Origin: Qipengyuania sp. S6317L1
GTDB lineage: Bacteria > Pseudomonadota > Alphaproteobacteria > Sphingomonadales > Sphingomonadaceae
Direction: 5' to 3'
DNA length: 64,000 bases
NCBI RefSeq assembly: GCF_023015615.1
Contig: NZ_JALKAJ010000001.1
Location: forward strand, 62,001-126,000
Each line of letters opens with the position of its first letter. Position 1 is the stretch's first letter. The translations under genes were made by a program, and so were the position numbers. The notes beneath the pieces are model-generated. The model ran no database searches. It saw only the letters and a list, made by a program, of their open reading frames with translations, and was not told the DNA's origin. Shown one piece after another: positions 49,867-58,481 of the stretch.

Positions 49867-50691
49867 TTATCGCAGCAGCGACAGCACGTTTTGTTGTGAC
49901 TGGTTCGCCTGGGAAAGCATGGCGGTCGATGCCTGTCCGAGGATCTGCGCTTTTGCGAGAGCCGTTGTTTCCTGGCTGAAATCGGTATCCTGGATCCGCG
50001 AACGCGCATCGGTGAGGTTCGTCGCAGTCGTGGTCAGATTGTTGATTGCTGCTTCCAGTCGGTTCGCGCCAGCACCGAGTGAGGAACGCGTCGTGTTCAC
50101 GGCCTGAAGGCCTGCATCAACATTGGTGACGGCTGTAGCGGCGTTCGAGGCAGTGCTCACATCAAGGCCGGCTGCATTAAGATTGGTGTCGTCAATCGCG
50201 GTGCTGGTCAAGGTGATCGAGCGGCCTGCATCAATCTGGATGTTCACAGAGACATCGCTGCCGCTGCCCGTGCCGGTGCCAAAGACCGATACGCCGTTGA
50301 ACTCGGTATTGGTCAAAATGTCGTCAATTTGCGAGGCAAGCTCGGTGACCTCTGTATCGAGGAAGCCGCGGTCAACGCTGTCGAGCGTGCCGTTTTGTGA
50401 CTGGATGGCGAGTTCCCGAACGCGCTGAAGCATGTTCGACACCTCTTCCAGAGCGCCTTCAGCGGTCTGCGCCAGAGCAATACCGTCCGATGCGTTGCGA
50501 ACGCCCTGGTTCAGAGCGCGGATGTCAGAGGTGAACCCGGTTGCAATCGAAAGGCCTGCTGCGTCATCCGACGCGCTGTTGATACGGTTGCCTGTTGCAA
50601 GGCGCTCCATCGAGGTGCCGAGCATTTTGTTTGCATCGACGCTGGCGTTTGCAGCGCGAAGGGCTGAGATGTTGGTGTTGATTACTGTCAT
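49867..50691 (-). CDS. fliC: Flagellin
   Basis: This 274-residue filament protein has conserved D0/D1 ends: [24 protein letters not shown]...[26 protein letters not shown] at the N-terminus and [40 protein letters not shown] at the C-terminus. The central variable domain is reduced to a short Gly/Ser/Thr stretch (about 130-190), typical of compact alphaproteobacterial flagellins. Ser and Thr are abundant in the exposed part, so glycosylation is conceivable. It has its own terminator and a plausible sigma-28 promoter, and no second flagellin gene is in the window. Confidence 0.97.
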   Translation of the reverse strand: MTVINTNISALRAANASVDANKMLGTSMERLATGNRINSASDDAAGLSIATGFTSDIRALNQGVRNASDGIALAQTAEGALEEVSNMLQRVRELAIQSQNGTLDSVDRGFLDTEVTELASQIDDILTNTEFNGVSVFGTGTGSGSDVSVNIQIDAGRSITLTSTAIDDTNLNAAGLDVSTASNAATAVTNVDAGLQAVNTTRSSLGAGANRLEAAINNLTTTATNLTDARSRIQDTDFSQETTALAKAQILGQASTAMLSQANQSQQNVLSLLR

Positions 50692-50761
50692 CGGACTTAC
50701 TCCAGTTTTCCAAGTGCAAGGTTTTGGTGCAGAGCAGCCAATCGCCGCAGCTGTCGAACCC

Positions 50762-50788
50762 TAGACCGGACGCCGCGAAAGAAGTTTA
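50762..50788 (-). promoter_or_regulatory. Candidate sigma-28 promoter of fliC
   Basis: The minus strand reads TAAACTTC (50788-50781), an 11-bp spacer and CCGGTCTA (50769-50762), about 70 bp before the start codon. Compared with TAAAGTTT-N11-GCCGATAA, the -35 and spacing fit well but the -10 matches only half of the bases. FliA and FlgM in the same locus make sigma-28 control likely. Confidence 0.45.
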
Positions 50789-50886
50789 AGGGGTTCTTTT
50801 CGGGCAAGTGCAAAGACGTTGCGATTTCGAGCGCGGACAGGGCCGATCAACCGGGCTTATTATAGGCCTGGCAAAATCTGCCGCTC

Positions 50887-50931
50887 CGGCAAGCGGGAGA
50901 AATTTTGCCGCCTTGCGTTAAAAGATTGCCG
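50887..50931. promoter_or_regulatory. Cluster of CGGCAA/TTGCCG motifs between fliC and the activator gene
   Basis: CGGCAA at 50887 and TTGCCG at 50905 and 50926 lie within 45 bp. An inverted repeat GGCAAAAT/ATTTTGCC (50870-50877 and 50902-50909) overlaps them. The rest of the 412-bp gap (50692-51103) holds no gene that I can support. These are candidate binding sites for the flagellar activator; the assignment is inference. Confidence 0.4.
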
Positions 50932-51103
50932 CAGAACAATTGTATCCTGTCCGCTGGACCGTGCAGAACTTACCTGTTCTATCAATGACTTGGACGAAAA
51001 GCCGCAATAGTCCTTAAGGGTTCATACAGTGGCTTAAATTTGCTCTATCTTGTCCGCCTACCCGGCAATTCCTTTCCACCAGAAACGCGAACCGGGTAAA
51101 ACA

Positions 51104-52522
51104 ATGCAAGCGCAAGACAGCCGTCTTTTTCAAATCAATCGAGGGGAACATTCCCTTGGTCTGTCAGATGCTCTTCATGCGCATGACGGGTTGACCGGTC
51201 CCACTTTGCCGCTCCTTGCGCAAAGCTGGTTGCAGGAGCGGTTGCTCCTCGGCGACCGGGGCGCGTTTCCGGTCTCGAAGGGCGGTGATGCAGCCGCGCG
51301 CGGGCGTGAGGCACGCATCGCGATTGATCTGCATGACCTTGGCAACGCATCCCCGCAATGCTCTTCGCTGACGCGGATCAGCGATGGCAAGATTGCGCTG
51401 CGGTATGCAAACCGCGACCTCGATGAAGCGCGCGCTGCCCTGATCGCCAGTGCGTCGCATGGCGGGTGGCCCATTGCGCGCGATACCGAAAGTCTGGCGC
51501 TGCTCACGCTTGCTGAACGGATTGCGGCAAGCGAAATTCCGGTCCTGCTTGAGGGGCCAACCGGCACAGGTAAAGAGGTGTTTGCCCGTTTCGTCCACCG
51601 CATGAGCGCGCGGGGAGCGGGGCCATTCGTGCCCGTCAATTGCGCCGCCATGCCCGAGGCGATGCTCGAAGGGTTGCTGTTCGGTCATCGCAAGGGCGCC
51701 TTTACCGGAGCAGGAGAAACGCGCGAGGGCCTGTTCAAGGCAGCCGATGGCGGGACCTTGCTGCTCGATGAAATCGGTGAAATGCCTCTGGCGCTTCAGG
51801 CCAAATTGCTGCGCGTCCTTCAGGAAGGCGAAGTGCTTCCCCTCGGCGCGACCAAGCCGATCAAGGTCAATGTGCGTATTGTCGCGGCGACCAATCGCAC
51901 GCTTGCAGACGAGGTGAGCGCAAGCCGTTTTCGCGAAGACCTGTTCTACAGGCTCAATGTCTTTCCCCTCGTCCTGCCGGCCTTGCGGGCGCGCACAGCC
52001 GATATCGCGCCGCTCGCCTTCGGGATGCTTCTGCGTCATGGCGCACAGCGCGCTTTGCCAAGCTGGATATCGCCCGGCGCTATCGCTTCGCTCGAGGCGT
52101 ATCATTGGCCGGGAAATGTGCGCGAGCTTGAAAATGTCATTCGCCGCGCGATCCTGCTCGCAGGAGATGCCGATACGCTGGGGGCCGAGCATGTGGTCTT
52201 TGATCCCGCTCCCAAAAGCCCCAACCCGCTTGTCGCGAGTTCCGCAAGCGATGGCGCGGCGGACTTGATCCAATCCCGACACGCTGTGCCAGAGGCCAGG
52301 ATCGCAACGCCCAGAACCGCAGCACCCAGCGCCGCCGCACCTTCTTCGCTTTCCGACGTCGCGTTTCAGTCTGAAGCGCAGGCGATCATCCGCGCGCTTG
52401 ACGAGCATGGCGGGCACCGCGGGAAAACCGCCTCCAGCCTTGGCATCTCCGAGCGCACGCTGCGCTACCGGCTCGCCTCGATGCGCGAGAACGGATTGAT
52501 TGATGCTGGAGGTGCGGCATGA
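51104..52522 (+). CDS. Sigma-54-dependent flagellar activator (FlbD/FleQ-like)
   Basis: The 472-residue frame starts at the ATG at 51104; an upstream ATG adds 18 residues of non-coding look. The N-terminal 125 residues do not show a recognisable phospho-acceptor receiver. The AAA+ domain (about 127-370) has Walker A GPTGTGKE (151-158), the sigma-54 contact loop GAFTGA (198-203), Walker B TLLLDEIGEMP and the arginine-finger region FREDLFYRLNVFPLVLPALRAR. A Fis-type helix-turn-helix ends the protein (GKTASSLGISERTLRYRLASM). It should activate the sigma-54 promoters of this locus. It overlaps fliE by 4 bp. Confidence 0.92.
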   Translation: MQAQDSRLFQINRGEHSLGLSDALHAHDGLTGPTLPLLAQSWLQERLLLGDRGAFPVSKGGDAAARGREARIAIDLHDLGNASPQCSSLTRISDGKIALRYANRDLDEARAALIASASHGGWPIARDTESLALLTLAERIAASEIPVLLEGPTGTGKEVFARFVHRMSARGAGPFVPVNCAAMPEAMLEGLLFGHRKGAFTGAGETREGLFKAADGGTLLLDEIGEMPLALQAKLLRVLQEGEVLPLGATKPIKVNVRIVAATNRTLADEVSASRFREDLFYRLNVFPLVLPALRARTADIAPLAFGMLLRHGAQRALPSWISPGAIASLEAYHWPGNVRELENVIRRAILLAGDADTLGAEHVVFDPAPKSPNPLVASSASDGAADLIQSRHAVPEARIATPRTAAPSAAAPSSLSDVAFQSEAQAIIRALDEHGGHRGKTASSLGISERTLRYRLASMRENGLIDAGGAA

Positions 52523-52878
52523 AGATCGGCGGCACATCGGGCGGCATCAATCAGGTGATGGCTCTGCGACAGGAAATCCTGCAACGCTCACAGGCGCTTC
52601 AGGAAGTGCGCGTCGGCACCGAGGCGAAGGCGCAAAAGCCGGGCGATGCCGGACAGGTGTCGGGCTTTGCCGACACGCTGCAAAACGCGCTTCAGGATGT
52701 GAGCGCGGTGCAAAAACGCTCAAGCGACATGCAGGCCGCATACGAGCGCGGCGAGGTCACCGACGTGGCCAAGGTCATGCTCGCGCGTCAGGAATCGGGG
52801 GTCGCATTCGAAGCCACCCTTCAGGTCAGAAACAAGCTCTTGTCCGCTTATCAGGACATCTTGCGGATGGGGGGCTGA
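52519..52878 (+). CDS. fliE: Flagellar hook-basal body complex protein FliE
   Basis: This 119-residue helical protein joins the MS ring and proximal rod. FliE signatures are GFADTLQNALQDVSAVQKRSSDMQAAYERGEVTDVAKVMLARQESGVAFEATLQVRNKLLSAYQDILRM (about 50-117). The ATG overlaps the stop of the activator gene (ATGA), which couples basal-body synthesis to the regulator. It is followed 5 bp later by fliF. Confidence 0.96.
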   Translation: MKIGGTSGGINQVMALRQEILQRSQALQEVRVGTEAKAQKPGDAGQVSGFADTLQNALQDVSAVQKRSSDMQAAYERGEVTDVAKVMLARQESGVAFEATLQVRNKLLSAYQDILRMGG

Positions 52879-52883
52879 TCTAA

Positions 52884-54728
52884 GTGGCTGATCTGACTGT
52901 TCCTCAAGGCGGCTTGCCCGCTGCTGCGCCCGGCGCTGTGCCGATTGGCGATATGGCTGGCGATATGGTTGGCGGCGCGCCGCGCGCCGGCGGCTGGCAA
53001 GCGAGTGCGCGTGCCTTTACCCAGCAACCTGCCTTCAAACGCGCCCTTCCCGGGCTGATCGGGCTTGGCGTTGTTGCAGCGGCGGCGGCGGCCTATCTCG
53101 CGATTTCGACCCCGCCCCAGCGCATCCTGTATTCGAGCCTTACCGATGCCGAGCGCGCAAGCGTTGTGCAAACGCTCGAGGCGGGCGGGATTGATTACAA
53201 TATCGACACGTCTTCAGGTATTCTGACGGTGTCGGAAAGCGACATTTACCGCGCGCGCATGCTGGTTGCGAGCGATGCGGGGCTGGCCGCCCCCGAGGGT
53301 GCAAGCGAGATGCTCGATTCCATTCCCTTGGGATCGAGCCGCACGATGGAAGGTGAACGTCTGCGCCTGGCGCGCGAGCGCGAGCTTATGCTCACCATCC
53401 GCGAGATCGACGGGATCGAAAGCGTGCGGGTGCACCTGGCCACGCCCGAACGCTCTGTCTTCGTGCGTGAAAACAATCCGCCCAGCGCCAGCGTGATGCT
53501 GCGGCTGGCAAGTGGCCGCTCACTCAGCGGGCCGCAGGTCGAGGCGATCGTGAACCTTGTATCCGGCTCGGTCCCGGGAATGACACCCGACAATGTGCGC
53601 GTGGTCGATCAGAACGGGCGGCTCTTGTCTGCGCCGCGCGAAGACCAGTTGGACAGTCTGCTGCTCCAGCGCGAGTTCGAGGCAAAGCTGCAAGAGCAGG
53701 TGGCCTCGCTGCTCACGCCGCTCCTTGGCGAAGGCAATTTCTCAAGCCAGGTGCAGGCTGAATTGATGCGCGAAGAGGTCACCTCGGCGCGCGAAACTTA
53801 CGATCAGGAAGGCGCGGTCCGTTCCGAAAGCGAGCGCAATTCCTCGCGCGTGGCGCGTGGTGGTCCCGGCGGTGTTCCGGGCGCTGCGACCAATGTGCCG
53901 CCGCCTGATCCCGAACTCGAAGATGCCGCGCCCGACCCCGAGGCCGAGGCTGCCGCGGCTGCTGACCTTGGCCGCGACACCGAAAGCGCGGTGCAGCGCA
54001 ATTACGAGCTTGGCCGCGAAGTGGCGGTCACATCGACAAGGCCCGGTGGTCTGGTCAAACTCTCGGTCGCGATTGCGGTAAGCGAAACCGCGCTCGAAGC
54101 TGCCGCTCCGATGACGGCCGAACAATTGCAGACGCTGGTGAGCGCAGCGGTGGGCGCCGATGAAGCGCGCGGCGATACAGTCGAAATCGCGGTGGGCGCA
54201 TTTGATGATGCCGAAGTCGAAGCGATCGCGTTCTATGAGCAGAGCTGGTTCGCCCAGATTCTGCGCATTGTCGCTGCTCTTCTGGCCGTGTTGATGGTCC
54301 TTCTGCTGGCGGTGCGCCCGCTCATCAAGGCGGTCAAAGGGCCCGAGGACGAAAAGGACAAAGACAAGAAGGACAAGAAAGACAAGAAAGACAAGAAAGA
54401 CAAGAAAGACAAGAAAGACAAGGGCCAGGACCAGATCGAAGACCAGTCGGACGGCGATGATGACAGCGAGGAAGTGGACGAAAAGGCCGACAACGGCGAT
54501 GGCGAAGCCGTAGACGGCAAGGCCGACGCGCAGGGCATACCGGCAGGCGAGGGCGTAGCGGTCGACGTAAGAGATGCGCAAAACCCGCAGCTTCTGTTTG
54601 ACCAGCGCATCGGCATCGCCCGCGAGCTTGCAACCTCCCAGCCCGAACGCGCGGTCGAAGTGCTCCAGCGCATGATTGATGAACCCGACGAGCTGGTCGA
54701 GGAAGCGCCAGAAGGGGAGGACGCCTGA
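52884..54728 (+). CDS. fliF: Flagellar MS-ring protein FliF
   Basis: This 614-residue protein starts with GTG at 52884. TM1 (ALPGLIGLGVVAAAAAAYLAI, about 54-74) is followed by the secretin-like and YscJ-like ring domains (MLVASDAGLAAPEGASEMLDSIPLGSSRTMEGERLRLARERELMLTIREIDGIESVRVHLATPERSVF) and TM2 (ILRIVAALLAVLMVLLLAVRPLI, about 457-479). The C-terminal FliG-binding tail carries FDQRIGIARELATSQPERAVEVLQRMIDEPDE. Between TM2 and the tail is a DKK repeat insertion (about 490-515) followed by an acidic stretch. Confidence 0.97.
   Translation: MADLTVPQGGLPAAAPGAVPIGDMAGDMVGGAPRAGGWQASARAFTQQPAFKRALPGLIGLGVVAAAAAAYLAISTPPQRILYSSLTDAERASVVQTLEAGGIDYNIDTSSGILTVSESDIYRARMLVASDAGLAAPEGASEMLDSIPLGSSRTMEGERLRLARERELMLTIREIDGIESVRVHLATPERSVFVRENNPPSASVMLRLASGRSLSGPQVEAIVNLVSGSVPGMTPDNVRVVDQNGRLLSAPREDQLDSLLLQREFEAKLQEQVASLLTPLLGEGNFSSQVQAELMREEVTSARETYDQEGAVRSESERNSSRVARGGPGGVPGAATNVPPPDPELEDAAPDPEAEAAAAADLGRDTESAVQRNYELGREVAVTSTRPGGLVKLSVAIAVSETALEAAAPMTAEQLQTLVSAAVGADEARGDTVEIAVGAFDDAEVEAIAFYEQSWFAQILRIVAALLAVLMVLLLAVRPLIKAVKGPEDEKDKDKKDKKDKKDKKDKKDKKDKGQDQIEDQSDGDDDSEEVDEKADNGDGEAVDGKADAQGIPAGEGVAVDVRDAQNPQLLFDQRIGIARELATSQPERAVEVLQRMIDEPDELVEEAPEGEDA
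54363..54416 (+). repeat. In-frame 9-bp tandem repeat in fliF (GACAAGAAA)
   Basis: Six units of GACAAGAAR start at 54363, 54372, 54381, 54390, 54399 and 54408, with degenerate units on both sides; they encode DKK. The unit length is a multiple of three, so copy-number change would keep the frame. Confidence 0.92.
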
Positions 54729-55780
54729 TGGCCGAAGATCAAGCCGTGCAGAGCGCCGAGGCGACAGTGTCCGAGGCCTCTCGCAAGCCAATCCTGTCCC
54801 GTATCCAGCGGGTTGCGATATTCCTGATGCTGCTCGAAGACGAGGAAGCAGCGGCTCTCATGGCACGCATGGAGCCCGATGAATTGGAAGTGATCGGCGC
54901 GACCATGCTCGAAGTGGGCGAGATCAGCCGCGACATGATGATCGAGGCGCTTGAGGATTTCGTCGCCGAGAGCAAGGCGGACCGGCGCCCCGTGCCCGAC
55001 CGCAATGCGCAGGTGCGCGCGATGATGGAGCGGTCGCTCGGCCCTACGAAGGCCGAGAGCATGATGCTCAAGCTTGACCCCGATCCGGGGCCCAGAAGCC
55101 TTGAGATGGCACGCTGGCTCGCGCCTGCAGTGCTGCTCAAACTGATCGAGGAGGAGCACCCGCAGGTGATCGCAGCGCTTCTGCTGATGCTCGATGCCGG
55201 GCCCGCGGCAGAAGTCCTCTCCAATCTGCCTGCCGATATCCAGTCGGTCGTGGTTGAGAAAGTCGCAACCATGGGGCCGATTTCGCAGCAGGCGATTGAT
55301 ATGATTGACAAGCTGCTCTCGCAGAAGATCGGCTCGAGCTTTGGTCCATCCGCTCTCACGATTGGCGGGGCGAAAGATGCAGCCGCGCTTATCAACGCTG
55401 GTGCTGGCGATCTCAAGGGCACGATCTTGCCCGCCATTGCCGAGCGCAATGCGCCGCTGGCAGAACGCATCGAAGAAGAGCTCTTCACCTTCGATATGCT
55501 GCTTGAGCTCGACGCCAAGACGATGGGCCGCATCCTGCGCGATGTCGACAATGAGGCGCTTATCGATGCGCTCAAGGGCATTGAAGAGGACAGCCGCGAT
55601 GTCTTCTTCCGCTGCATGTCGTCGCGCGCCGCCGAGGGCATCAAGGATGAAATCGAGATGCGCCAGCGCCTGTCCAAGAAGGACGTTGAGGAAGCACAGC
55701 GCAAGATCGTGAACCTTGCCCGTCAGTTGGCAGATCAAGGCGAGATTGACCTTGGAGGCGGCGATGGCGAGTTCGTCTGA
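54728..55780 (+). CDS. fliG: Flagellar motor switch protein FliG
   Basis: This 350-residue protein shows the FliG domains: an N-terminal FliF-binding part (QRVAIFLMLLEDEEAAALMARMEPDELEVIGATML), a middle part with the EHPQ motif (LIEEEHPQVIAALLLML, about 138-154), and a C-terminal torque helix region (LFTFDMLLELDAKTMGRILRDVDNEALIDALKGIEEDSRDVFFRCMSSRAAEGIKDE). Its ATG overlaps the fliF stop by one base. It transmits stator force to the rotor. Confidence 0.97.
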   Translation: MAEDQAVQSAEATVSEASRKPILSRIQRVAIFLMLLEDEEAAALMARMEPDELEVIGATMLEVGEISRDMMIEALEDFVAESKADRRPVPDRNAQVRAMMERSLGPTKAESMMLKLDPDPGPRSLEMARWLAPAVLLKLIEEEHPQVIAALLLMLDAGPAAEVLSNLPADIQSVVVEKVATMGPISQQAIDMIDKLLSQKIGSSFGPSALTIGGAKDAAALINAGAGDLKGTILPAIAERNAPLAERIEEELFTFDMLLELDAKTMGRILRDVDNEALIDALKGIEEDSRDVFFRCMSSRAAEGIKDEIEMRQRLSKKDVEEAQRKIVNLARQLADQGEIDLGGGDGEFV

Positions 55781-56567
55781 CGATTGGCTGACTGCGCTTC
55801 TGGAGCGGCCACACGATGGCGGTTGCGACGGCGATGGCGGTGGCGGGGTGAGAACGCTCGAATGGCTACCTGACTTTGGAGAACCCGCCCAAGGGTTCGT
55901 CGAAGGTTTTCCTTCAAGCCGCTGTGCGCCGCCCGTCGCACCCGAAGTGCCTGAGCCAGCATCCGATGACCCACTGGTCGATCTGCTGCGCGAAGCCCTT
56001 GGCGATGGGGACGGCAATGACATGGGAACAGGCGATGATCCTGAACCAACGCCTCTGTGCGCCGCTGATGCCGCAGATGATCCCGAGGTCGAACCCGAAC
56101 CCGAACCCGAAATCGACCCGGTTGCCCAGGCCTTCGAGCAGGGCAAGGCCGCAGGGCGCGAGGAAGCCATGGCGCAGCACGAGGCCGAGCGGCAGCAAAA
56201 ATTGACGCTCAGGCAAACGTTTCGCGCACTCGATCAGGCGGCGATGGATGCGCTGGCGGGGGAGCTGGCTGAAACGGTGATTGCCCTTTGCACACAAACG
56301 CTCGCCGACTTTGTCCCTGCACCCGAGGCGTTGAAACAGCGGTGCCTCAAGGCCGCCCAGCGGTTGGGCGCAGGCGCGGGCGAGGCGACGCTTTTCCTTC
56401 ACCCGGATGATCTTGCGCTGTTCGATCCGAAAGGCGTGGAAGGGTGGAAACTGGTCGCGGACCCCACGGCTGAGCGCGCAAGTTTGCGGCTCGAGACGCC
56501 GGACGGTCTGGTAAGCGATCGCCCCGAGGATTGGCGCCGCGCGATTGCCGCTGCGGTGAAGGGCTGA
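55764..56567 (+). CDS. fliH: FliH, regulator of the flagellar export ATPase
   Basis: The frame from the ATG at 55764, preceded by GGAGG and overlapping the fliG end by 17 bp, gives 267 residues. The N-terminal half is acidic and Pro-rich with an EPEPEPE run (about 112-120). The helical AFEQGKAAGREEAMAQHEAERQQ segment (about 124-146) carries the Gly-spaced pattern of FliH. The C-terminal half (TLFLHPDDLALF, LETPDGLVSDRPEDWRRAI) resembles FliH/HrpE-type proteins. It should bind FliI. The sequence is divergent, so the position between fliG and fliI supports the call. Confidence 0.85.
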   Translation: MASSSDDWLTALLERPHDGGCDGDGGGGVRTLEWLPDFGEPAQGFVEGFPSSRCAPPVAPEVPEPASDDPLVDLLREALGDGDGNDMGTGDDPEPTPLCAADAADDPEVEPEPEPEIDPVAQAFEQGKAAGREEAMAQHEAERQQKLTLRQTFRALDQAAMDALAGELAETVIALCTQTLADFVPAPEALKQRCLKAAQRLGAGAGEATLFLHPDDLALFDPKGVEGWKLVADPTAERASLRLETPDGLVSDRPEDWRRAIAAAVKG

Positions 56568-56575
56568 GCGGCGCG

Positions 56576-57937
56576 ATGCTGGCCGAGCTCCAGATCGAAC
56601 TTGCCCGTCACAGGGCTGCGCGGGTCGAGGCAGGGCCGGTTCTTTCCGGCAAGGTTGTCGCGTGCGATGGCGGGTTGATCGAAGTTTCGGGCCTGCCTCT
56701 ACCTATTGGCTCCCTCGGCCTGATCGGCGAGGACAAAAAAGACGCCGCGCTTGCCGAAGTGATCGGATTTCGTGGAGGCCATTCGCTGATGATGCTGCTC
56801 GGCGACACACAACTTCTTCAGCCGCAATCCGCAGTGCGCGCGGTTGGGACACCGGGCCAGGTGCCGGTCGGGGATGCGTTGTTGGGCCGGGCGGTCGATG
56901 GTCTGGGCGAACCGATTGATGGCGGCCCGCCGATTGATTGTACAACCCATTGGCCTCTCGGCGGACGGCGCGAGAGCGCGCTTGAGCGTGCGCCTGTGCG
57001 CGCGGCTTTTGATTGCGGGGTGCGCGCGATCAATGCGCTTGCGACAATGGGGCAGGGGCAGCGTCTGGGCGTGATCGCAGGCTCGGGCGTGGGTAAATCC
57101 GTGCTGCTCGATACAATCGCGGGGCAGGCCAAGGCCGATATCACCGTTGTCGCCATGATTGGTGAGCGCGCGCGTGAAGTCTCCGATTTCGTGTCGCGTC
57201 ACATGACCGATGTGCGGCGCGGGCGGATGGTGCTTGTCGCTGTGCCCGCCGACCACGCGGCCAATTTAAGGCTGCGCGCGGCGCAATATGCCTGCTCGAT
57301 CGCCGAATATTTCAGAGCGCAAGGCAAGAGCGTTGCCTTGATCGTCGACAGCCTTACCCGCGTCGCTCACGCAGCGCGCGAACTGGCGCTGGTTCTGGGC
57401 GAGCCGGGGGCAGCGCGCGGATATCCGCCAAGCGCGCTTGCCGCCATCACGCGGCTGGTCGAACGGGCGGGCAATTCGGCAAGCTCGGGCGGCGCGATCA
57501 CGGGCATCTATACCGTCCTTGCGGACGGCGATGATATGAACGATCCGGTGGTCGATACCGCGCGCGCAATTCTCGACGGGCACATATTGCTCAGCCGCGA
57601 CCTTGCACAGCGCGGCCATTACCCCGCCATCGACGTGCCCGCGTCGCTCAGCCGGGTGATGGACGGCGTGGTCGGTCACGAAGTGGTCGAGGCCGCGCGT
57701 CTGGTGCGTTCGCTCATTTCGGTGCGCGAGGAGAACCGCGACCTTGTGATGATGGGCGCTTACCGCGCAGGGCCGGACAAGACGCTCGACCGCGCGCTTG
57801 AGCACTCAACAGCGATTGACGCCTTCCTCACCCAGAGCCGCAGCGAGAGCGTCGGTTTCGGTGAAAGCCTCGATGCCCTGATGGCGCTTGCAGCCAAGGT
57901 GCAGGGCCAAAACCAAAATGGCGCGACCAATGGCTGA
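56576..57937 (+). CDS. fliI: Flagellum-specific ATPase FliI
   Basis: The 453-residue frame starts at the ATG at 56576, 8 bp after fliH, in preference to an earlier start inside fliH. It has an F1-beta-like core with Walker A GSGVGKS (about 160-166), GERAREVSDFV, ALIVDSLTRVAHAARELALVLGEPGAARGYPPS and GSITGIYTVL-like GGAITGIYTVLADGDDMNDPVVDTARAILDGHILLSRDLA. It powers unfolding and delivery of export substrates. Confidence 0.97.
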   Translation: MLAELQIELARHRAARVEAGPVLSGKVVACDGGLIEVSGLPLPIGSLGLIGEDKKDAALAEVIGFRGGHSLMMLLGDTQLLQPQSAVRAVGTPGQVPVGDALLGRAVDGLGEPIDGGPPIDCTTHWPLGGRRESALERAPVRAAFDCGVRAINALATMGQGQRLGVIAGSGVGKSVLLDTIAGQAKADITVVAMIGERAREVSDFVSRHMTDVRRGRMVLVAVPADHAANLRLRAAQYACSIAEYFRAQGKSVALIVDSLTRVAHAARELALVLGEPGAARGYPPSALAAITRLVERAGNSASSGGAITGIYTVLADGDDMNDPVVDTARAILDGHILLSRDLAQRGHYPAIDVPASLSRVMDGVVGHEVVEAARLVRSLISVREENRDLVMMGAYRAGPDKTLDRALEHSTAIDAFLTQSRSESVGFGESLDALMALAAKVQGQNQNGATNG

Positions 57938-58463
57938 GGAGCGTCGCCTCAAAATTGCCAAGCGCCAATTGCTGCTTGCGCAAATTGCCCGCCGTGAAGC
58001 TCGGCTCGCCCTTGCCAATGCAATCGCCGAAGAAGAACGCAGCGCCGCGATTCAGGGGCGCGCCAATGACCTCTTGAACGAATACGCACGGCGCAATGGC
58101 GATCGGGGCAAGGTGCATCTGGGCGGCTCCTTATCGAGCGATCTTGCATTCATCCATTCGCTCCAGCGTATGTCGCACAGCGCCGGCCAGGCGCACGCGG
58201 ATGCTCGCGAACAGGCGGAGTTCCAGATGCGCACCCTGGCAGCGGCTGAAACCAGGATGAGCGCGCACGAAGAGCGCGTGGCGAGCGAAAGCCGCGCCTT
58301 GGTGCAGCTTCGCGAGAGGCGCGAGATCCCGCCCGAACTTACCACCCCTCCAAAGGTGGCACGCAAGTTGCAAAAGGCTCTTGCAACACCGGACCAGAGC
58401 GCTGCGACAGCGCAATCCGGTCCCGAAGCCGCGCACCGCCGCTCTCGCGATGCGGGAGCATAG
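57930..58463 (+). CDS. fliJ: FliJ-like flagellar export chaperone
   Basis: This protein of about 177 residues is one long coiled-coil helix (RLKIAKRQLLLAQIARREARLALANAIAEEERSAAI) as expected for FliJ, the central stalk of the export ATPase. The ATG at 57930 overlaps the end of fliI by 8 bp; an ATG at 57918 is an alternative. Sequence conservation in FliJ is low, so the order fliI-fliJ-fliK is the main support. Confidence 0.82.
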   Translation: MAEERRLKIAKRQLLLAQIARREARLALANAIAEEERSAAIQGRANDLLNEYARRNGDRGKVHLGGSLSSDLAFIHSLQRMSHSAGQAHADAREQAEFQMRTLAAAETRMSAHEERVASESRALVQLRERREIPPELTTPPKVARKLQKALATPDQSAATAQSGPEAAHRRSRDAGA

Positions 58464-58481
58464 ACCAAAAGGATATCAGCC

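Noticed and set aside
50869..50882. Sigma-54 promoter (TGGCAAAATCTGC)
   Set aside because: The GG-to-GC spacing is two bases too short.
51031..51045. Sigma-54 promoter before the activator gene (TGGCTTAAATTTGC)
   Set aside because: The GG-to-GC spacing is one base too short and the -24 element lacks the CACG extension.
54363..54416. CRISPR-like or minisatellite array
   Set aside because: The units are contiguous 9-mers without spacers and are in frame inside fliF.
54233..56170. A 645-codon open frame on the minus strand opposite fliF, fliG and fliH
   Set aside because: It is antisense to three clear flagellar genes, has a very biased Ser/Arg composition and no recognisable motif; long antisense frames are common in GC-rich DNA.
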